The notes beneath the pieces were generated by a model. It was given only the letters and a program-made list of their open reading frames with translations. It did not search any database and was not told the DNA's origin. Source: Polystyrenella longa (GTDB lineage: Bacteria; Planctomycetota; Planctomycetia; Planctomycetales; Planctomycetaceae). Taken from it: a stretch of DNA of 64,000 bases. The stretch spans positions 4,053,001 to 4,117,000 of the forward strand of contig NZ_CP036281.1 in NCBI RefSeq assembly GCF_007750395.1, written 5' to 3'. The position numbers were made by a program, and so were the translations under genes. Shown here in pieces: positions 43,357-53,670 of the stretch (the stretch's first letter is position 1; every line of letters starts with the position of its first letter).

Positions 43357-45072
43357 TCAAAATACTTGTTTACCGTACATCTGGCTTAGCGTCTGGACGA
43401 GTGACTCGACTTCGCCGTCGACTTTTTCTGATGGTAGTAGTTTGGCTTCGACCATCACGTTGGCTAGTGCCACTAAGGATTCCCGCTTGAGTGGAGAATC
43501 ATACAACATCATTAAACGACGATTCACCAACCCTTCCAGGTGAGGAACCCATTCGTGTTGCAGGATCCATTTCACAACAGCCTTGGGAAAAAGCGTATCG
43601 GGAATTCTCTCGGTAAGAGTCTCCCCTTCGGCAAGGCAGGTCTCCAGCACTTTACGAACACGGGTACCAAAAAGTTCCCAAAGCATTTTGATTTCTTCAA
43701 TCTCCAGACCAAAATCAGTCGCCCACCGTTCCTGCAATTCCTGGAGCGATGACGGTGAGTAAGGATATTCTTCCGCTCCGGGATAAAGGCGGTCGCGGCT
43801 GTTCTGAGTAATCTGGATATTCAACTCTTGGCCGACCGTATTGGCAACATCTTCGGCAAGAGCGCGGCAAGTTGTCAACTTTCCTCCAATGAGGGTCAGC
43901 AACGTCACATCGCCCTGACCTGCCAACGACACCTGTTGGTGATGAATAGCATGCCCCCGCGAGATCTCCGACGGGCTGTTTGCCGGCACATAGGGGAGGG
44001 GGCGAACTCCGCAATAAAAGAAATCGATTTCCGCAGGAGTCAGTTCGATGTGCGGAAAGAGTTCTTTGGTTAACTCCAACAGGTAATCCAGTTCTTTGGC
44101 TGTAGCCAGCGCTTTTTCAGGTGATCCTTCGATCGGAAGGTCGGTCGTTCCCACCATGATCGAGTCCCCCACCGGAAGAACAAAAACGGGACGACCATCG
44201 GATGCTTCAGCGTAGAGGGCGTCCTTTCCTATCGCTGACTTCAAGTGACGATTGCGAGTAAAGAAGTGCGAACCTTTTGTCCCTAGGAACAACTGATCTG
44301 AAGGGATATTCAAACTCTTGAGGGTGGCATCGCCCCAGGCACCAGTGGCATTGATAATCATCGGAGGTCGCCAATGATGGACACAATTCCCATGGTGATC
44401 CAACACTCTCGCTTCACCCTCTTTCAGTTCAACTCGATGATGAGAATAGACATGAAAAGGATGATTCTGTTTTGCCAGAATCTGGCGAGTGTCTTCGAGC
44501 ATCGCCAGGACGAAACGCTCCACTGCCCACATTTGACCATCATAATAACTGCAGACCCATTTATACTGCTGCGGATCAACAGGTGGGGCTTCGGCTGATC
44601 CGACTCGGTGAACTTCGTGAGCTGGAAACTGATCGTTAGCAGCAAAGGTATCGTACAATTTCAATCCGGTGCGGATGACGTATAAACCGCGATCGGGATT
44701 GCTTTCCATCCATCGTGTTAGTGGTTTGAATCCGGGTACCCGAGACAAGTTCACAAACCGCGAGAACGCGTTCATGAATCCGTCGAAACGCGAGGCCACG
44801 GGAATATGTAACCGCAGCGGCCTAATGAATTGCGGGGCGTTTTTTGCGAGCCGGTTTCGTTCCTGTAAGGATTCGCGGACGAGTTTGAAGTCGGCATACT
44901 CGAGGTACCGCAGCCCGCCGTGGATCAAACGAGATGATTTTGAAGTTGCCCCGAAGGCAATATCGTGCTCGTCGACGATGCAGCTGGGAATATTATTCAG
45001 GGCCAGCTCTCGAGCCACTGCCGTCCCGTTGATTCCAGCCCCCAGAATCAGGATGGGTGCGGATTCATTCAT
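43357..45072 (-). CDS. glpD: FAD-dependent glycerol-3-phosphate dehydrogenase
   Basis: This membrane-associated flavoprotein oxidises glycerol 3-phosphate to dihydroxyacetone phosphate. The FAD motif ILGAGINGTAVARELALN is at the N-terminus, followed by SSRLIHGGLRYLEYADF. TKGSHFFTR, VLPVGDSIMVGTTDLP and LTLIGGKLTTCRALAEDVA are typical later segments. At 571 residues it is full length. It lies 52 bp after mnmE on the same strand, and its substrate is also used by plsY, though that gene is 20 kb away. Confidence 0.95.
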   Translation of the reverse strand: MNESAPILILGAGINGTAVARELALNNIPSCIVDEHDIAFGATSKSSRLIHGGLRYLEYADFKLVRESLQERNRLAKNAPQFIRPLRLHIPVASRFDGFMNAFSRFVNLSRVPGFKPLTRWMESNPDRGLYVIRTGLKLYDTFAANDQFPAHEVHRVGSAEAPPVDPQQYKWVCSYYDGQMWAVERFVLAMLEDTRQILAKQNHPFHVYSHHRVELKEGEARVLDHHGNCVHHWRPPMIINATGAWGDATLKSLNIPSDQLFLGTKGSHFFTRNRHLKSAIGKDALYAEASDGRPVFVLPVGDSIMVGTTDLPIEGSPEKALATAKELDYLLELTKELFPHIELTPAEIDFFYCGVRPLPYVPANSPSEISRGHAIHHQQVSLAGQGDVTLLTLIGGKLTTCRALAEDVANTVGQELNIQITQNSRDRLYPGAEEYPYSPSSLQELQERWATDFGLEIEEIKMLWELFGTRVRKVLETCLAEGETLTERIPDTLFPKAVVKWILQHEWVPHLEGLVNRRLMMLYDSPLKRESLVALANVMVEAKLLPSEKVDGEVESLVQTLSQMYGKQVF

Positions 45073-45124
45073 CGTCTATTGCTTTCCCTGAATTGGAATT
45101 ACAGAACATTTTGAGTTGGAAGAA

Positions 45125-46507
45125 TTATTTACCAATACAGAACTTACTGAAGATTCGATCCAACAGGTCATCGGTGTAAACGGCTCCAACGATCTCACCG
45201 AGATGATCAATCGCCTGATGTAAATCGATCGCTATCATATCATCGCCCCAATTCGCTTCTGCCGCCTCGATCGCCTGGGTCAGTGCGGATTTTACTTTTT
45301 GCAGGCTGTTCTCTGTACGGGCAGCCGTCGAACCGAGGAATTGATGATCATGTTTACCCTGCTCTGATAGTAGTCGGCTGACTTCTTTTTTCAACAGTTT
45401 CATGTCTCCAGGTTCATGAACAGTAACGGGCAGGGAGCCAGTTTCCGTTTCCGTAAAGGACGTCTGAGACTGATGATCGGCAGCAAGGTCTCGTTTTGTT
45501 TGAATAATCAGAAGTTTACGAAATGTAGATCGATATGTGTTAAGTACCTCATCAGACCGTGTTTTTTGCTGACTGAGATCAGTACACCAGAGAACAAGAT
45601 CTGCTTCTTTGAGCAATTCATCTCTGCGTTGATGCGCATGGTCCATTAAGTCTTGCCGCGGTGTTTCCCAACCGGCGGTATCAATCAGATCAAAACTCAT
45701 ATTGTTGGTTTGGATTGTCTGGCTGATGTAGTCGCGCGTCGTCCCTTCGATTTCCGAAACAAGAGCAGCTTCATTTCCCGCCAGTGCATTGAGCAGCGTA
45801 CTTTTTCCCGCATTCGGTAGTCCGGCCAGGATGACTCGTGGTCGCGAATGAGAAGTCATTCGACTGCTTGACTGATCGAGCACTTGAGAGACATATTCGT
45901 GTGCCGATTGCAGACGCTGTATTACGTCTTCTCGCGAGATGAATTCGATGTCTTCATCGACAAAATCGAGCCCCGCTTCCATGTCAGAGACCAGATCGAT
46001 CATGTCTTCACGCAATTGGTTGAGACGACTGGAAATACCACCAGCTAACTGCTCAAGCGCGGCTTTCAGTTCAACTTGATCATCAGCGTCGATTACTCCA
46101 AGGACTGCTTCTGCCTGTACGAGGTCTAACCTTCCAGCCAGAAAGGAACGGAGGGTAAATTCGCCAGGGCGCGCGGGGCGTGCTCCGTTTTGGAAAAGTT
46201 TTACAAGTGCCGCCTCCAGTAAAGGAGGGGAACCGGGCAATTGCAATTCGGCAGCCGGCTGTCCCGTGTAGCTGCGAACGGTCGGCCAATAATAAACAGA
46301 GCAGGGGAGCGGCAAACCGGTATTCAGGTTTAATGAGCTCGTCAGCCGCGTTGCGGAAGTGAGTTGATCAAGCCGTGCCTGGTCCAGCTCCAGCGTCTCA
46401 ACGAGAACTCGTTTGACCTCGGGGCCACTCAATCGCAGCACACCTCTCCCACCAGGTCCGGGGGGAGAGCTGAGTGCCGCAATGGTTTCGTCCAGATCGA
46501 GGTTCAC
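45125..46507 (-). CDS. mnmE: tRNA modification GTPase MnmE
   Basis: MnmE, with MnmG, makes the 5-carboxymethylaminomethyl group on U34 of tRNAs. The protein has the N-terminal folate-binding domain (TIAALSSPPGPGGRGVLRLSG), a helical domain, an inserted GTPase with G1 GLPNAGKST near 231 and DTAGWE, and the C-terminal FCIGK motif whose Cys is characteristic. The G4 motif reads TKRD rather than NKxD. The 460 residues fit. It follows yidC after 86 bp, the widespread arrangement, but rnpA and rpmH are not upstream. A perfect inverted repeat sits in the gap. Confidence 0.96.
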   Translation of the reverse strand: MNLDLDETIAALSSPPGPGGRGVLRLSGPEVKRVLVETLELDQARLDQLTSATRLTSSLNLNTGLPLPCSVYYWPTVRSYTGQPAAELQLPGSPPLLEAALVKLFQNGARPARPGEFTLRSFLAGRLDLVQAEAVLGVIDADDQVELKAALEQLAGGISSRLNQLREDMIDLVSDMEAGLDFVDEDIEFISREDVIQRLQSAHEYVSQVLDQSSSRMTSHSRPRVILAGLPNAGKSTLLNALAGNEAALVSEIEGTTRDYISQTIQTNNMSFDLIDTAGWETPRQDLMDHAHQRRDELLKEADLVLWCTDLSQQKTRSDEVLNTYRSTFRKLLIIQTKRDLAADHQSQTSFTETETGSLPVTVHEPGDMKLLKKEVSRLLSEQGKHDHQFLGSTAARTENSLQKVKSALTQAIEAAEANWGDDMIAIDLHQAIDHLGEIVGAVYTDDLLDRIFSKFCIGK

Positions 46508-46528
46508 GATTTAAACCGATCTTATGAA

Positions 46529-46566
46529 CTGAGAAAACAAGCCGGTTTCTCGCCCCGTTTTCTCAG
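46529..46566. repeat. Inverted repeat between yidC and mnmE
   Basis: CTGAGAAAAC (46529-46538) and GTTTTCTCAG (46557-46566) are exact inverted repeats of 10 bp around an 18-nt loop. The T-rich end lies on the plus-strand side, where no gene is being transcribed; for the minus-strand operon it is an intercistronic hairpin that may affect mnmE level or mRNA processing. Confidence 0.7.
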
Positions 46567-46593
46567 TCTATTTTTAGAGTGCGGCATTCGGAC

Positions 46594-48804
46594 TTAGCGT
46601 TTCTTCTTTTTCTTTTTACCGTAGGGATCATTAATCTTAGAGGATTTGTCACTATCGCGCTGTAACTGCTGCTTCGCTTCGGCCGCTTCGAGGACTCGTT
46701 TCCATAAGCCGCCCACTTTACCCGGATCTTTCTCCGGTTTCTGGTCTCCATTTCGAGTTATGAGATCCTGTTTTTTGTGAGGGCGGATCGTTGAAGGTGA
46801 CTCATCAAGAACATCGGTCGGCTTGGGCGTGTGCTGGAAATCAATCATTTTCCGTTCACACAAACTCCAGATACTTGAAGTGATGAAGTAAACGCAAAGG
46901 CCGGAAGGAACGTGATAGAACATAAAACCCATGAAGACCATCATGAACTTCATCATCTTCTGCGTCTGAACAGCCATCTCGTCAGTCGGATCCGGTTGGG
47001 GCATCAGAATTTTGTTTTGGACGATGAAAAGCAGAACTGTGATCACTGGCAGTAAATTGAAGTAATAGAAATAGTCGCCCAGAAATGGCAGGTTCTGGAT
47101 TCCTAGCGTGTATAACATGTCCGGAGCCGCCAGGTTGTCGATCCACAGGAATTCAGCCAGGCGGAGGTCGATCGTACTGCGGAGTCCCTGATAGAGGGCG
47201 ATAAAGATCGGCATCTGCATAAAGACTGGCAAGCAACCGGCAAACGGATTGAAGTTATGTTCCCGGTACAGTTCCATCTGTGCCTGAGCCATTTTCTCCC
47301 GGTTGTCACCATGTTTCTTTTTCAGTTCCTGCAGCTTGGGCTGCAGTTCTTTCATCCGTTTTGCGGAGGCCATCTGCTTACGCGTGATGGGATGTAATAC
47401 GCCACGCACAATGATCGTAAGGCAGATGATGGCTAACCAATAAGGAAAGCCGAGTGACTCGTGCATGCGCGTCAGCAACCACATCATTGGCTTACTTAAC
47501 CAAGATATCCAGGACCAGACTTCCATCACATAATCGGCATTAAGTGGTTCCAGCAAGTCATCTCGCTTGGGTCCCAGGTAGACTTTGTATTGGTGAACCA
47601 ACTCACCGTCAGCTTTCAACTGATCTTCAGTTGAGAGCATACTGAAGCTGATATCGCTAAATTGAGCTTTGTCTTTATTCTCTGTCAGCGCTATTGGCTC
47701 GACCTGTTTCAGCCAGCGCTCTTGAGTTCGTTCTGCATACGGGCGTGAATCATCAATGAAAACAAGAGCGGCGAAATACTGAACATCGACGCCCACGAAT
47801 CGGAGATAGTTCGTCCAAGGTCCTGGTTTTTCGTCTTTGTCTATAATCTCGGTCGCACTGATCGTCGTTCCTTCGAAATCGTTTTCTTCGACTTCGGACT
47901 GAAATTTGATATCACGCCACTTATAAGTCGCGATCTTATTTTCAAGCGGAACACCCACCGGACCTAGCATACGATACTGAACCGTTTTGGCTTGCTGCTG
48001 TTGATTATGAATCTTCAATTCATACCGGAGCAGATAGCCTTCAGGCCGGCTGTCACGTGTCTCATGACTGTAAGGCTCGATTCCATCCTGAGTCGTCACC
48101 GCTTCCAGCCAGTATCGTTTTTCCAAAACCAGCGAACCATCTGGAACCGGATATTGGAAAACGACTTCTTTTAGAATGTCGAGCTTGTCGTCTTTAACTT
48201 CTTTGGTCACCTTCCAGTCGACTTTCGTGAGGCTGGTATTATATCCAGCCAGAAGATCATCTACTTCTTTGATAGAGACTTCGAACGATCGTCGGGCGAC
48301 ATCTGGATTTGCTCCCAGTAGACGAAGGGGTTCCGATGTGTCTTCCAGATTCATGTAACGAGGGTCGTTGAGCCATGCTCCTTCAACCGTCGCCCCCTGA
48401 GTATTCAATTCGACTTGCATATAATAGGGTGTTTCGGTCTCCAGCGTTCCCAGAACCACCTTGCGATTTGGATACTTCTCCAGCTCTTTCTTTTCCGGAG
48501 CATCTTCAGGCTCAGCGGCAGATACAGAATCTGCTTCGGCTAATGTGCCGTCTTCGCTTTCGCCGGTCGCTTTATCATTCGCAGTCGAGGCGTCGCCAGC
48601 GGCCTCTTTAGACGCGGCTCCATCGACAACGGCCTTGTCGGCATCGACTTGAGCTTCGTCAGCGACGGGCGCATTGATCTGCTGAGGAGCTTTTTTGGGT
48701 GGCTTCGGTTGTGGAACCAAACCCAATTTGGGGCCCACAATGAACCAGAAAAAAGTCACAATCGCAGACGCGATGATAAATCTGACTAGGTTACGATCAT
48801 CCAT
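46594..48804 (-). CDS. yidC: Membrane protein insertase YidC/Oxa1
   Basis: YidC inserts and folds inner-membrane proteins, alone or with Sec. The N-terminal helix (NLVRFIIASAIVTFFWFIVG) is followed by an acidic, Ala/Glu-rich linker of about 80 residues, a large periplasmic beta domain (about 110-430), and the conserved five-helix core with SASKRMKELQP-like cytoplasmic loop, NPFAGCLPVFMQMPIFIALYQGL and MKFMMVFMGFMFYHVPSGLCVYF. The C-terminal tail is Lys-rich (GKKKKKKR), often a ribosome contact. The length of 736 is greater than enteric YidC because of the linker. Its start is 3 bp after the metallophosphoesterase stop. Confidence 0.96.
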   Translation of the reverse strand: MDDRNLVRFIIASAIVTFFWFIVGPKLGLVPQPKPPKKAPQQINAPVADEAQVDADKAVVDGAASKEAAGDASTANDKATGESEDGTLAEADSVSAAEPEDAPEKKELEKYPNRKVVLGTLETETPYYMQVELNTQGATVEGAWLNDPRYMNLEDTSEPLRLLGANPDVARRSFEVSIKEVDDLLAGYNTSLTKVDWKVTKEVKDDKLDILKEVVFQYPVPDGSLVLEKRYWLEAVTTQDGIEPYSHETRDSRPEGYLLRYELKIHNQQQQAKTVQYRMLGPVGVPLENKIATYKWRDIKFQSEVEENDFEGTTISATEIIDKDEKPGPWTNYLRFVGVDVQYFAALVFIDDSRPYAERTQERWLKQVEPIALTENKDKAQFSDISFSMLSTEDQLKADGELVHQYKVYLGPKRDDLLEPLNADYVMEVWSWISWLSKPMMWLLTRMHESLGFPYWLAIICLTIIVRGVLHPITRKQMASAKRMKELQPKLQELKKKHGDNREKMAQAQMELYREHNFNPFAGCLPVFMQMPIFIALYQGLRSTIDLRLAEFLWIDNLAAPDMLYTLGIQNLPFLGDYFYYFNLLPVITVLLFIVQNKILMPQPDPTDEMAVQTQKMMKFMMVFMGFMFYHVPSGLCVYFITSSIWSLCERKMIDFQHTPKPTDVLDESPSTIRPHKKQDLITRNGDQKPEKDPGKVGGLWKRVLEAAEAKQQLQRDSDKSSKINDPYGKKKKKKR

Positions 48805-48807
48805 AAT

Positions 48808-49551
48808 TTATTTGCCACTACGTAGACGGTCGCCCAGATAATCATCGAGGTCTTGTTCGTCGTAGATTTTTTGTGCGGTGATTTCGAGGTCGTATTCGAC
48901 TCGTTTAAAACTGACTTTCTGGCCATCCAGAATAACGTAAGAGGATCGACTATCGCCGTTACGTGGTTGCCCAACCGAGCCAACGTTGATGAGTGTCTTA
49001 CGCTGGTCGAGGGTGTGTTCGAAATTGATTTCTTCGGGAGACTTAAAACCGTAATCGTCGGTAAAGACACCCGGAATGTGCGTATGTCCCTGGAAACAGT
49101 ACTGATCCACCAGTGCGAAGATTCGCTCCATTTTACTTTGAATGCACACATCTTCCGGGAAGACATATTCATTGAGTGGATTACGGGCCGAACCATGCAC
49201 AAACATGAAATTATCATCACGATGCATGCGAGGTCGTTCGCCGAGAAATTCCCAACGTCGTTCGTTATTCACGGGATCTCCAGATTCCAGCATTTTTCTG
49301 GTCCAGAAGATCGCCCGTTCCGCGCCGGCATTGAATCCTTCAGGATCAAACAGGGCTCCCTGATCGTGGTTCCCGAGGATTGTTACAGCACAATGTTCGA
49401 TCACCAGATCGACACATTCGCGTGGGTTAGGTCCATATCCGACAATGTCACCCAGGCAATAGATCTCGTTGATCGAATTGGATTTGATATCTTCCAGTAC
49501 AGCCTGAAGAGCTTCCAGGTTGCCATGGATGTCGCTGATGATTGCTTTCAA
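48808..49551 (-). CDS. Metallophosphoesterase (YfcE/MJ0936-type phosphodiesterase)
   Basis: This 247-residue calcineurin-like phosphoesterase shows all metal motifs: SDIHGN at residues 6-11, [27 protein letters not shown] and QGHTHIPG. Relatives hydrolyse phosphodiesters or nucleotides such as 2',3'-cNMP; the substrate cannot be fixed here. It is directly upstream of yidC with a 3-bp gap, so translational coupling is likely. Its position takes the place of rnpA and rpmH. A long hairpin lies about 100 bp upstream of the start. Confidence 0.93.
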   Translation of the reverse strand: MKAIISDIHGNLEALQAVLEDIKSNSINEIYCLGDIVGYGPNPRECVDLVIEHCAVTILGNHDQGALFDPEGFNAGAERAIFWTRKMLESGDPVNNERRWEFLGERPRMHRDDNFMFVHGSARNPLNEYVFPEDVCIQSKMERIFALVDQYCFQGHTHIPGVFTDDYGFKSPEEINFEHTLDQRKTLINVGSVGQPRNGDSRSSYVILDGQKVSFKRVEYDLEITAQKIYDEQDLDDYLGDRLRSGK

Positions 49552-49652
49552 CTCAATATTTCCTCTGCAGAGGCGTCTTAAACCGGGTATCGGATGGAAT
49601 CGTCAATCTAACATTACTTTCCACAAGCTTGCTCACTTAAGCAACCTGCTCG

Positions 49653-49702
49653 TGGATCGTTTCCCGCTTCGCTGTGGAAGCCGGAAGTTTTTAAACGATC
49701 CA
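49653..49702 (-). promoter_or_regulatory. Long hairpin upstream of the metallophosphoesterase-yidC operon
   Basis: The 10-bp arms TGGATCGTTT and AAACGATCCA enclose 30 nt in which GCTTC and GAAGC form an inner stem. It lies about 100 nt upstream of the start at 49551, so it may be a leader element of the operon, which includes yidC. Confidence 0.4.
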
Positions 49703-50442
49703 TCTCTATCGTATTGACGCATCACGCGCCCAACGGGCTTCGGATTTCAGCGAATACGCCGCACCACATCCACTCAGGAACGGGTACGCGAGACTTAATC
49801 TAAGCGATTATAGCCCCTGTGGTTATGTGAATCATCCCTGGTCGAGTTCAAGCAGGACAAAATGAGTCCTATTTCTACCTCATCCCGTCTTAACCTGACG
49901 TTAGAGACGCCACGTCATTACACGATCATCGCCGGAGGAATCGATGATTCCGAAATTTCAGGGAAAAACCACCCAGAATCTTCGCTCATAAACCACCTGA
50001 AAGAAGGAGATGCCGTCTCCACCTCTACTCGAAATTCGTCAGCAATCACGCAATCTTAACCGATTTGATAGCGAAGTTTAGTCGTCGCACTGGCACTGGG
50101 TCAAGTTAGCTGATTTTTTACAAATGACGACTTCGAACTGTAAGAGTTATGCCATCAACCGGACCTGTTTCTCGTTTGAAAAGTTTGCCAAATGCCGCTG
50201 CTCACGGACATCTGTATCGGTTTTCACAGTGAGGTCGAAATTCACGAGGCGTTTCCGATACCGACTGACCAAATCAGAGAAAACCACGATGATAAAAGGG
50301 GACCTCCAACTCATATTTTTTCCTGACTGACTCAAATACTTTCCCTGCCCCCAGAACAACACCAACCATAACTCTTTGAGCAGTATCCACTTAAGAAACA
50401 TTACAGTTCAAAGGAAACACGTCCTGATTTTTCAACGGTCCG

Positions 50443-50459
50443 GGCAACAACTTGTTGCC
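50443..50459. promoter_or_regulatory. 17-bp perfect palindrome upstream of the NtrC-type regulator
   Basis: GGCAACAA and TTGTTGCC flank a single C. The size and 8-bp half sites suit a dimeric helix-turn-helix protein; autoregulation by the regulator 266 bp downstream is possible but unproven. A related GCAACTTGT follows at 50465. Confidence 0.5.
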
Positions 50460-50724
50460 GACGTGCAACTTGTGACCTATGTTTGAGTGTTGGAGCCTTC
50501 ATAGTGAAAGGTCAATTTTGTACTAGACCTATCCAGACTGGCTCCTCAAAGGACGAATCTGTGGCCAGGATTTGATCCTAACCCCAGGGTTGCTCCTGTC
50601 GAGTTGGATTACGAATCATCGGCATTCAATTCTGGCGAAAGAAATTTGCGGCAAAGCTCGCTGGACGGGCACTCATCCGATTTTGCCCCAGCGAAAACAA
50701 CTGTTCAGAATATCAGGAAATCTC

Positions 50725-52125
50725 ATGGCGACTAAAAACGGCTCGTTGCTAATTGTTGATGACGACAAACATATTTGTGAGGCGATGGCCGACTACCTGC
50801 GTAGTCTTGGTTACCGCACGGAAACCGCGTCTGATTGCCAGGAAGGTATTAATCGGCTCGAGGAATCTCACTTTGATGCTGTCATTTGCGATGTGAATCT
50901 TCCAGATCAGGATGGTTTCCAACTCCTCGAGTTCGGTGTCGAAAATAAACCAGATACCGCGATCATCCTGCTAACGGGGTACGGCACAATCGAAAGTGCG
51001 ATTGAAGCGATTCGCATTGGTGCATTCGATTATCTGACGAAGCCAGTCATCGATGAAGAATTACTCCTGACGATCCAACGGGCACTTAGCCGTAAAGAGA
51101 TTGTCGAAGAAAACAAAAATCTGCACAGCCGTCTCGATGAGAAATTCGGCCTGCACAACATTATTGGACAGGACTACAAAATGGTCCGCATGTTCGATGT
51201 CATCGAAAGCGTGGCCGACACCCGGGCAAGCGTGCTCATTCTTGGTGAAAATGGAACCGGTAAAACAATCACCGCTCGCTCGATTCACCAACTGAGCAAT
51301 CGTAAAAGTAAACCTTTCGTCGAAGTCGCCTGTGGTGCTCTTCCAGAAAACCTGTTGGAAAGTGAACTCTTCGGTCACGTCCAGGGTTCGTTTACGGGAG
51401 CGACATCGAACAAAATGGGCAAGTTCCTGCAAGCAGATGGTGGCACGCTATTCTTAGATGAAATTGCAACCGCTTCGCCCAGCCTGCAAGTCAAATTATT
51501 ACGCGTCTTACAAGATCGCGAATTCGAACCCGTTGGTTCAACTGAAACACACAAAGTCGATGTCCGTCTTGTCTTCGCCACGAATTCGGATCTGGAAGAG
51601 ATGGTCCGCAATGGTGAATTTCGTCAGGACCTCTATTACCGACTCAATGTCATCTCGATCACTCAACCTCCATTGCGGGAACGAATCAGCGATATTCCGT
51701 TGTTGATCGATCATTACCTGAACATGATGAATGAACAGAATGGAAAATCAGTCGACCGATTCGATGACAAAGCGATGCAGCTGATGAGAAGTTATTCCTG
51801 GCCGGGGAATGTCCGCGAATTGGTGAACGTCATCGAGCGAGCGGTCGTCCTGAGCAAAGGAGACGTCATCCATGCGTTCGAACTCCCAGAGAATATGCAT
51901 GAAGACATGAACCATGCTGGTTTCTCTGCGAACCTCACTGAGTCCGGTTCACTAAAAACAGCGATGGCCGCTCCAGAGCGTCAGATCATCATCGACGCCC
52001 TCGATTCCAATGGCTGGAATCGTCAGGAATCAGCCAAGATGCTAGGTATTAACCGCACAACTCTGTATAAGAAAATGAAGAAGTACGATATCGACTTCGA
52101 CAAACAAATGATGATGAATCAATAG
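50725..52125 (+). CDS. NtrC-family sigma54-dependent response regulator
   Basis: ATG 50725 has AGGA about 8 nt upstream and begins at the receiver; the frame is open 51 codons further without domain sequence. The 466-residue product has REC (VDDDKH acidic cluster, phospho-acceptor D56 in ICDVNLP, Thr in LLTGYG, Lys in YLTKPV), an AAA+ domain (Walker A GENGTGKT, Walker [19 protein letters not shown]) and a Fis-type helix-turn-helix ([22 protein letters not shown]). The sigma54 loop reads GSFTGA instead of GAFTGA near 220. No histidine kinase is adjacent, so it is an orphan regulator. It should activate sigma54 promoters. Confidence 0.95.
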   Translation: MATKNGSLLIVDDDKHICEAMADYLRSLGYRTETASDCQEGINRLEESHFDAVICDVNLPDQDGFQLLEFGVENKPDTAIILLTGYGTIESAIEAIRIGAFDYLTKPVIDEELLLTIQRALSRKEIVEENKNLHSRLDEKFGLHNIIGQDYKMVRMFDVIESVADTRASVLILGENGTGKTITARSIHQLSNRKSKPFVEVACGALPENLLESELFGHVQGSFTGATSNKMGKFLQADGGTLFLDEIATASPSLQVKLLRVLQDREFEPVGSTETHKVDVRLVFATNSDLEEMVRNGEFRQDLYYRLNVISITQPPLRERISDIPLLIDHYLNMMNEQNGKSVDRFDDKAMQLMRSYSWPGNVRELVNVIERAVVLSKGDVIHAFELPENMHEDMNHAGFSANLTESGSLKTAMAAPERQIIIDALDSNGWNRQESAKMLGINRTTLYKKMKKYDIDFDKQMMMNQ

Positions 52126-52159
52126 GGCTGACATAGGTAAAAGTACCTGTTTTCAAGCT

Positions 52160-53218
52160 CTACTCATCGTCTTCGATGAGTGGTCCCAGTCCTTCATTGA
52201 TGAAATCAACCATCTGCCGCAATCGACCGATAAATCGTCGATTAAATTTGAATCCCAGACGGGGAAGATCCGCCAGGTGGGCATCGTCCGCTTCAAAGCG
52301 ATGCGTGGGTACGCGTTCGATTTTCCCGGAGAGCAGAATATCGCTGAAGTTGTCATTCAGTTTCTCAATGAATTCTGCCGGTGGCTCGACGTGCAGACGA
52401 AGCACCAGTTGGTCCTTAATGAACCGCATTGAATTATAGACTGAATAGAAATTCAGAATTTCCTCAACAGCATCCTCGACATCATTGGTTCGATAGTACA
52501 GCGACATATCTTCGGGAGAGATCAGGTTCTTATCGAGCAGTTTCGACTTGATGAATTCCTCCCAGCCTTTCCAGTAGTCGCCGTCAGGTGCATCGACCAA
52601 GACGATGGGCATGAGATCCCGCTTCCCGGTCTGCACCAACGTCAATGTTTCGAACGCTTCGTCCTGCGTTCCAAAACCTCCGGCAAACAGTGCGACCGCA
52701 TGTACTTCTTTGACGAAGATCAATTTGCGGGTGAAGAAGTATTTAAGGTGCACTAGCTTAGGATCATTATTAATGATCGGGTTAGCATCCTGCTCAAAGG
52801 GGAGCAGAATATTCACTCCCATCGCAAGTTCGCGCCCGCACCCTCGATGCGCCGCTTCCATAATACCGCCGCCTGCACCCGTAAGTACCATCCATTCTTC
52901 TTCGGCCATCTGGCGACCGAATTCTTCCGCTTGCACAAAGTCAGGTTCGACATCTTTTGTGCGTGCAGATCCGAAGACGGTTACTTTGCGATGCTGACGG
53001 TAGGGGGTAAAAACTTTGAACGCATAACGAAGTTCTCGCAGCGCACGGCTCAGAATTTTCAGATCGCCTGTCGTGGCCCCGTCACGTGAGAGTTTATCGG
53101 CAGTCTCTTTGATTTCATCAATGAGTTCCTGCCGCGCCTCGGTAACTGCTTCGTGTTCCGTTGTCAGCACGTCTGTTTCTGAAACCAACGGGCGAGTCTT
53201 ACTATGTTTTTTATTCAT
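52160..53218 (-). CDS. LOG-family Rossmann protein (TIGR00730-like)
   Basis: The Rossmann-type protein has [26 protein letters not shown], and [22 protein letters not shown], the pattern of LOG cytokinin-activating phosphoribohydrolases (usually PGGxGTxxE). The 5' start is taken at ATG 53218, with GGA upstream; a TTG at 53233 is also open. N-terminal 80 residues form a charged helix and the C-terminal 120 residues are extra helical sequence, so this is the longer bacterial branch. The ligand may be a nucleoside monophosphate. It is followed upstream by a STAS gene on the same strand, 78 bp away. Confidence 0.9.
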   Translation of the reverse strand: MNKKHSKTRPLVSETDVLTTEHEAVTEARQELIDEIKETADKLSRDGATTGDLKILSRALRELRYAFKVFTPYRQHRKVTVFGSARTKDVEPDFVQAEEFGRQMAEEEWMVLTGAGGGIMEAAHRGCGRELAMGVNILLPFEQDANPIINNDPKLVHLKYFFTRKLIFVKEVHAVALFAGGFGTQDEAFETLTLVQTGKRDLMPIVLVDAPDGDYWKGWEEFIKSKLLDKNLISPEDMSLYYRTNDVEDAVEEILNFYSVYNSMRFIKDQLVLRLHVEPPAEFIEKLNDNFSDILLSGKIERVPTHRFEADDAHLADLPRLGFKFNRRFIGRLRQMVDFINEGLGPLIEDDE

Positions 53219-53295
53219 ATTTCTATCCGGCAATCCTTATCCGAGAGTACTTTCCTGGCCAGTCAGAAAGCAAACCAGTCCCTTGTTTCAGAACT

Positions 53296-53670
53296 CTATT
53301 CCAAAGCTTCGAGGGCTTCTTCGCGTGTATCGTAAATCGCCCAGATCGTGTCCAGAGCCGTCACTCGTAATAACTCGCGGGCCATACTGCTGGCTCCGCA
53401 GAGAACAAGTTCTCCGCCGCGAGCTTTGACGAATTTATGACAACGCAGTAGCAGGGCAAGGAAAACTGAACCGAAGTAACTAACGTCACTCAAATCAAAG
53501 ACCACCATCGGAACTTCCAATTCTTTGAGAGGCTCCATGACAATTTCGGCCGCCTGTTCGATCAAATCCCAACGCATTGATTCCACATCCTGTGCCGGTA
53601 TGACGACAACAGTGCCTCCGTGCCACTCCAGTTGGAAATCTTCGTTTGCTTCGGCCATTACTTCTTTCAT
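53296..53670 (-). CDS. STAS-domain protein (anti-sigma factor antagonist-like)
   Basis: A single STAS domain of 124 residues: [36 protein letters not shown], and [23 protein letters not shown]. The DLS...S motif keeps the Ser that partner kinases phosphorylate, but the Asp usually just before it is Gly. Such proteins bind anti-sigma factors or act in stressosome-type systems; the partner is not in the window. It is transcribed towards the LOG gene and may be in its operon. Confidence 0.9.
   Translation of the reverse strand: MKEVMAEANEDFQLEWHGGTVVVIPAQDVESMRWDLIEQAAEIVMEPLKELEVPMVVFDLSDVSYFGSVFLALLLRCHKFVKARGGELVLCGASSMARELLRVTALDTIWAIYDTREEALEALE

Larger units (their letters stand above)
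49552..50724. other. Long intergenic region with two notable dyads
   Basis: About 1.2 kb separate divergent genes. TGGATCGTTT/AAACGATCCA (49653-49662 with 49693-49702) and GGCAACAA-C-TTGTTGCC (50443-50459) are perfect. A 65-codon plus-strand frame at 49862-50059 has a weak AGGA site but no recognisable content. A promoter for the NtrC-type regulator gene should be present. Confidence 0.45.

Noticed and set aside
49862-50059. Possible 65-residue small protein
   Set aside because: AGGA precedes the ATG, but composition is Ser/Thr-rich without a recognisable pattern and nothing else supports it.
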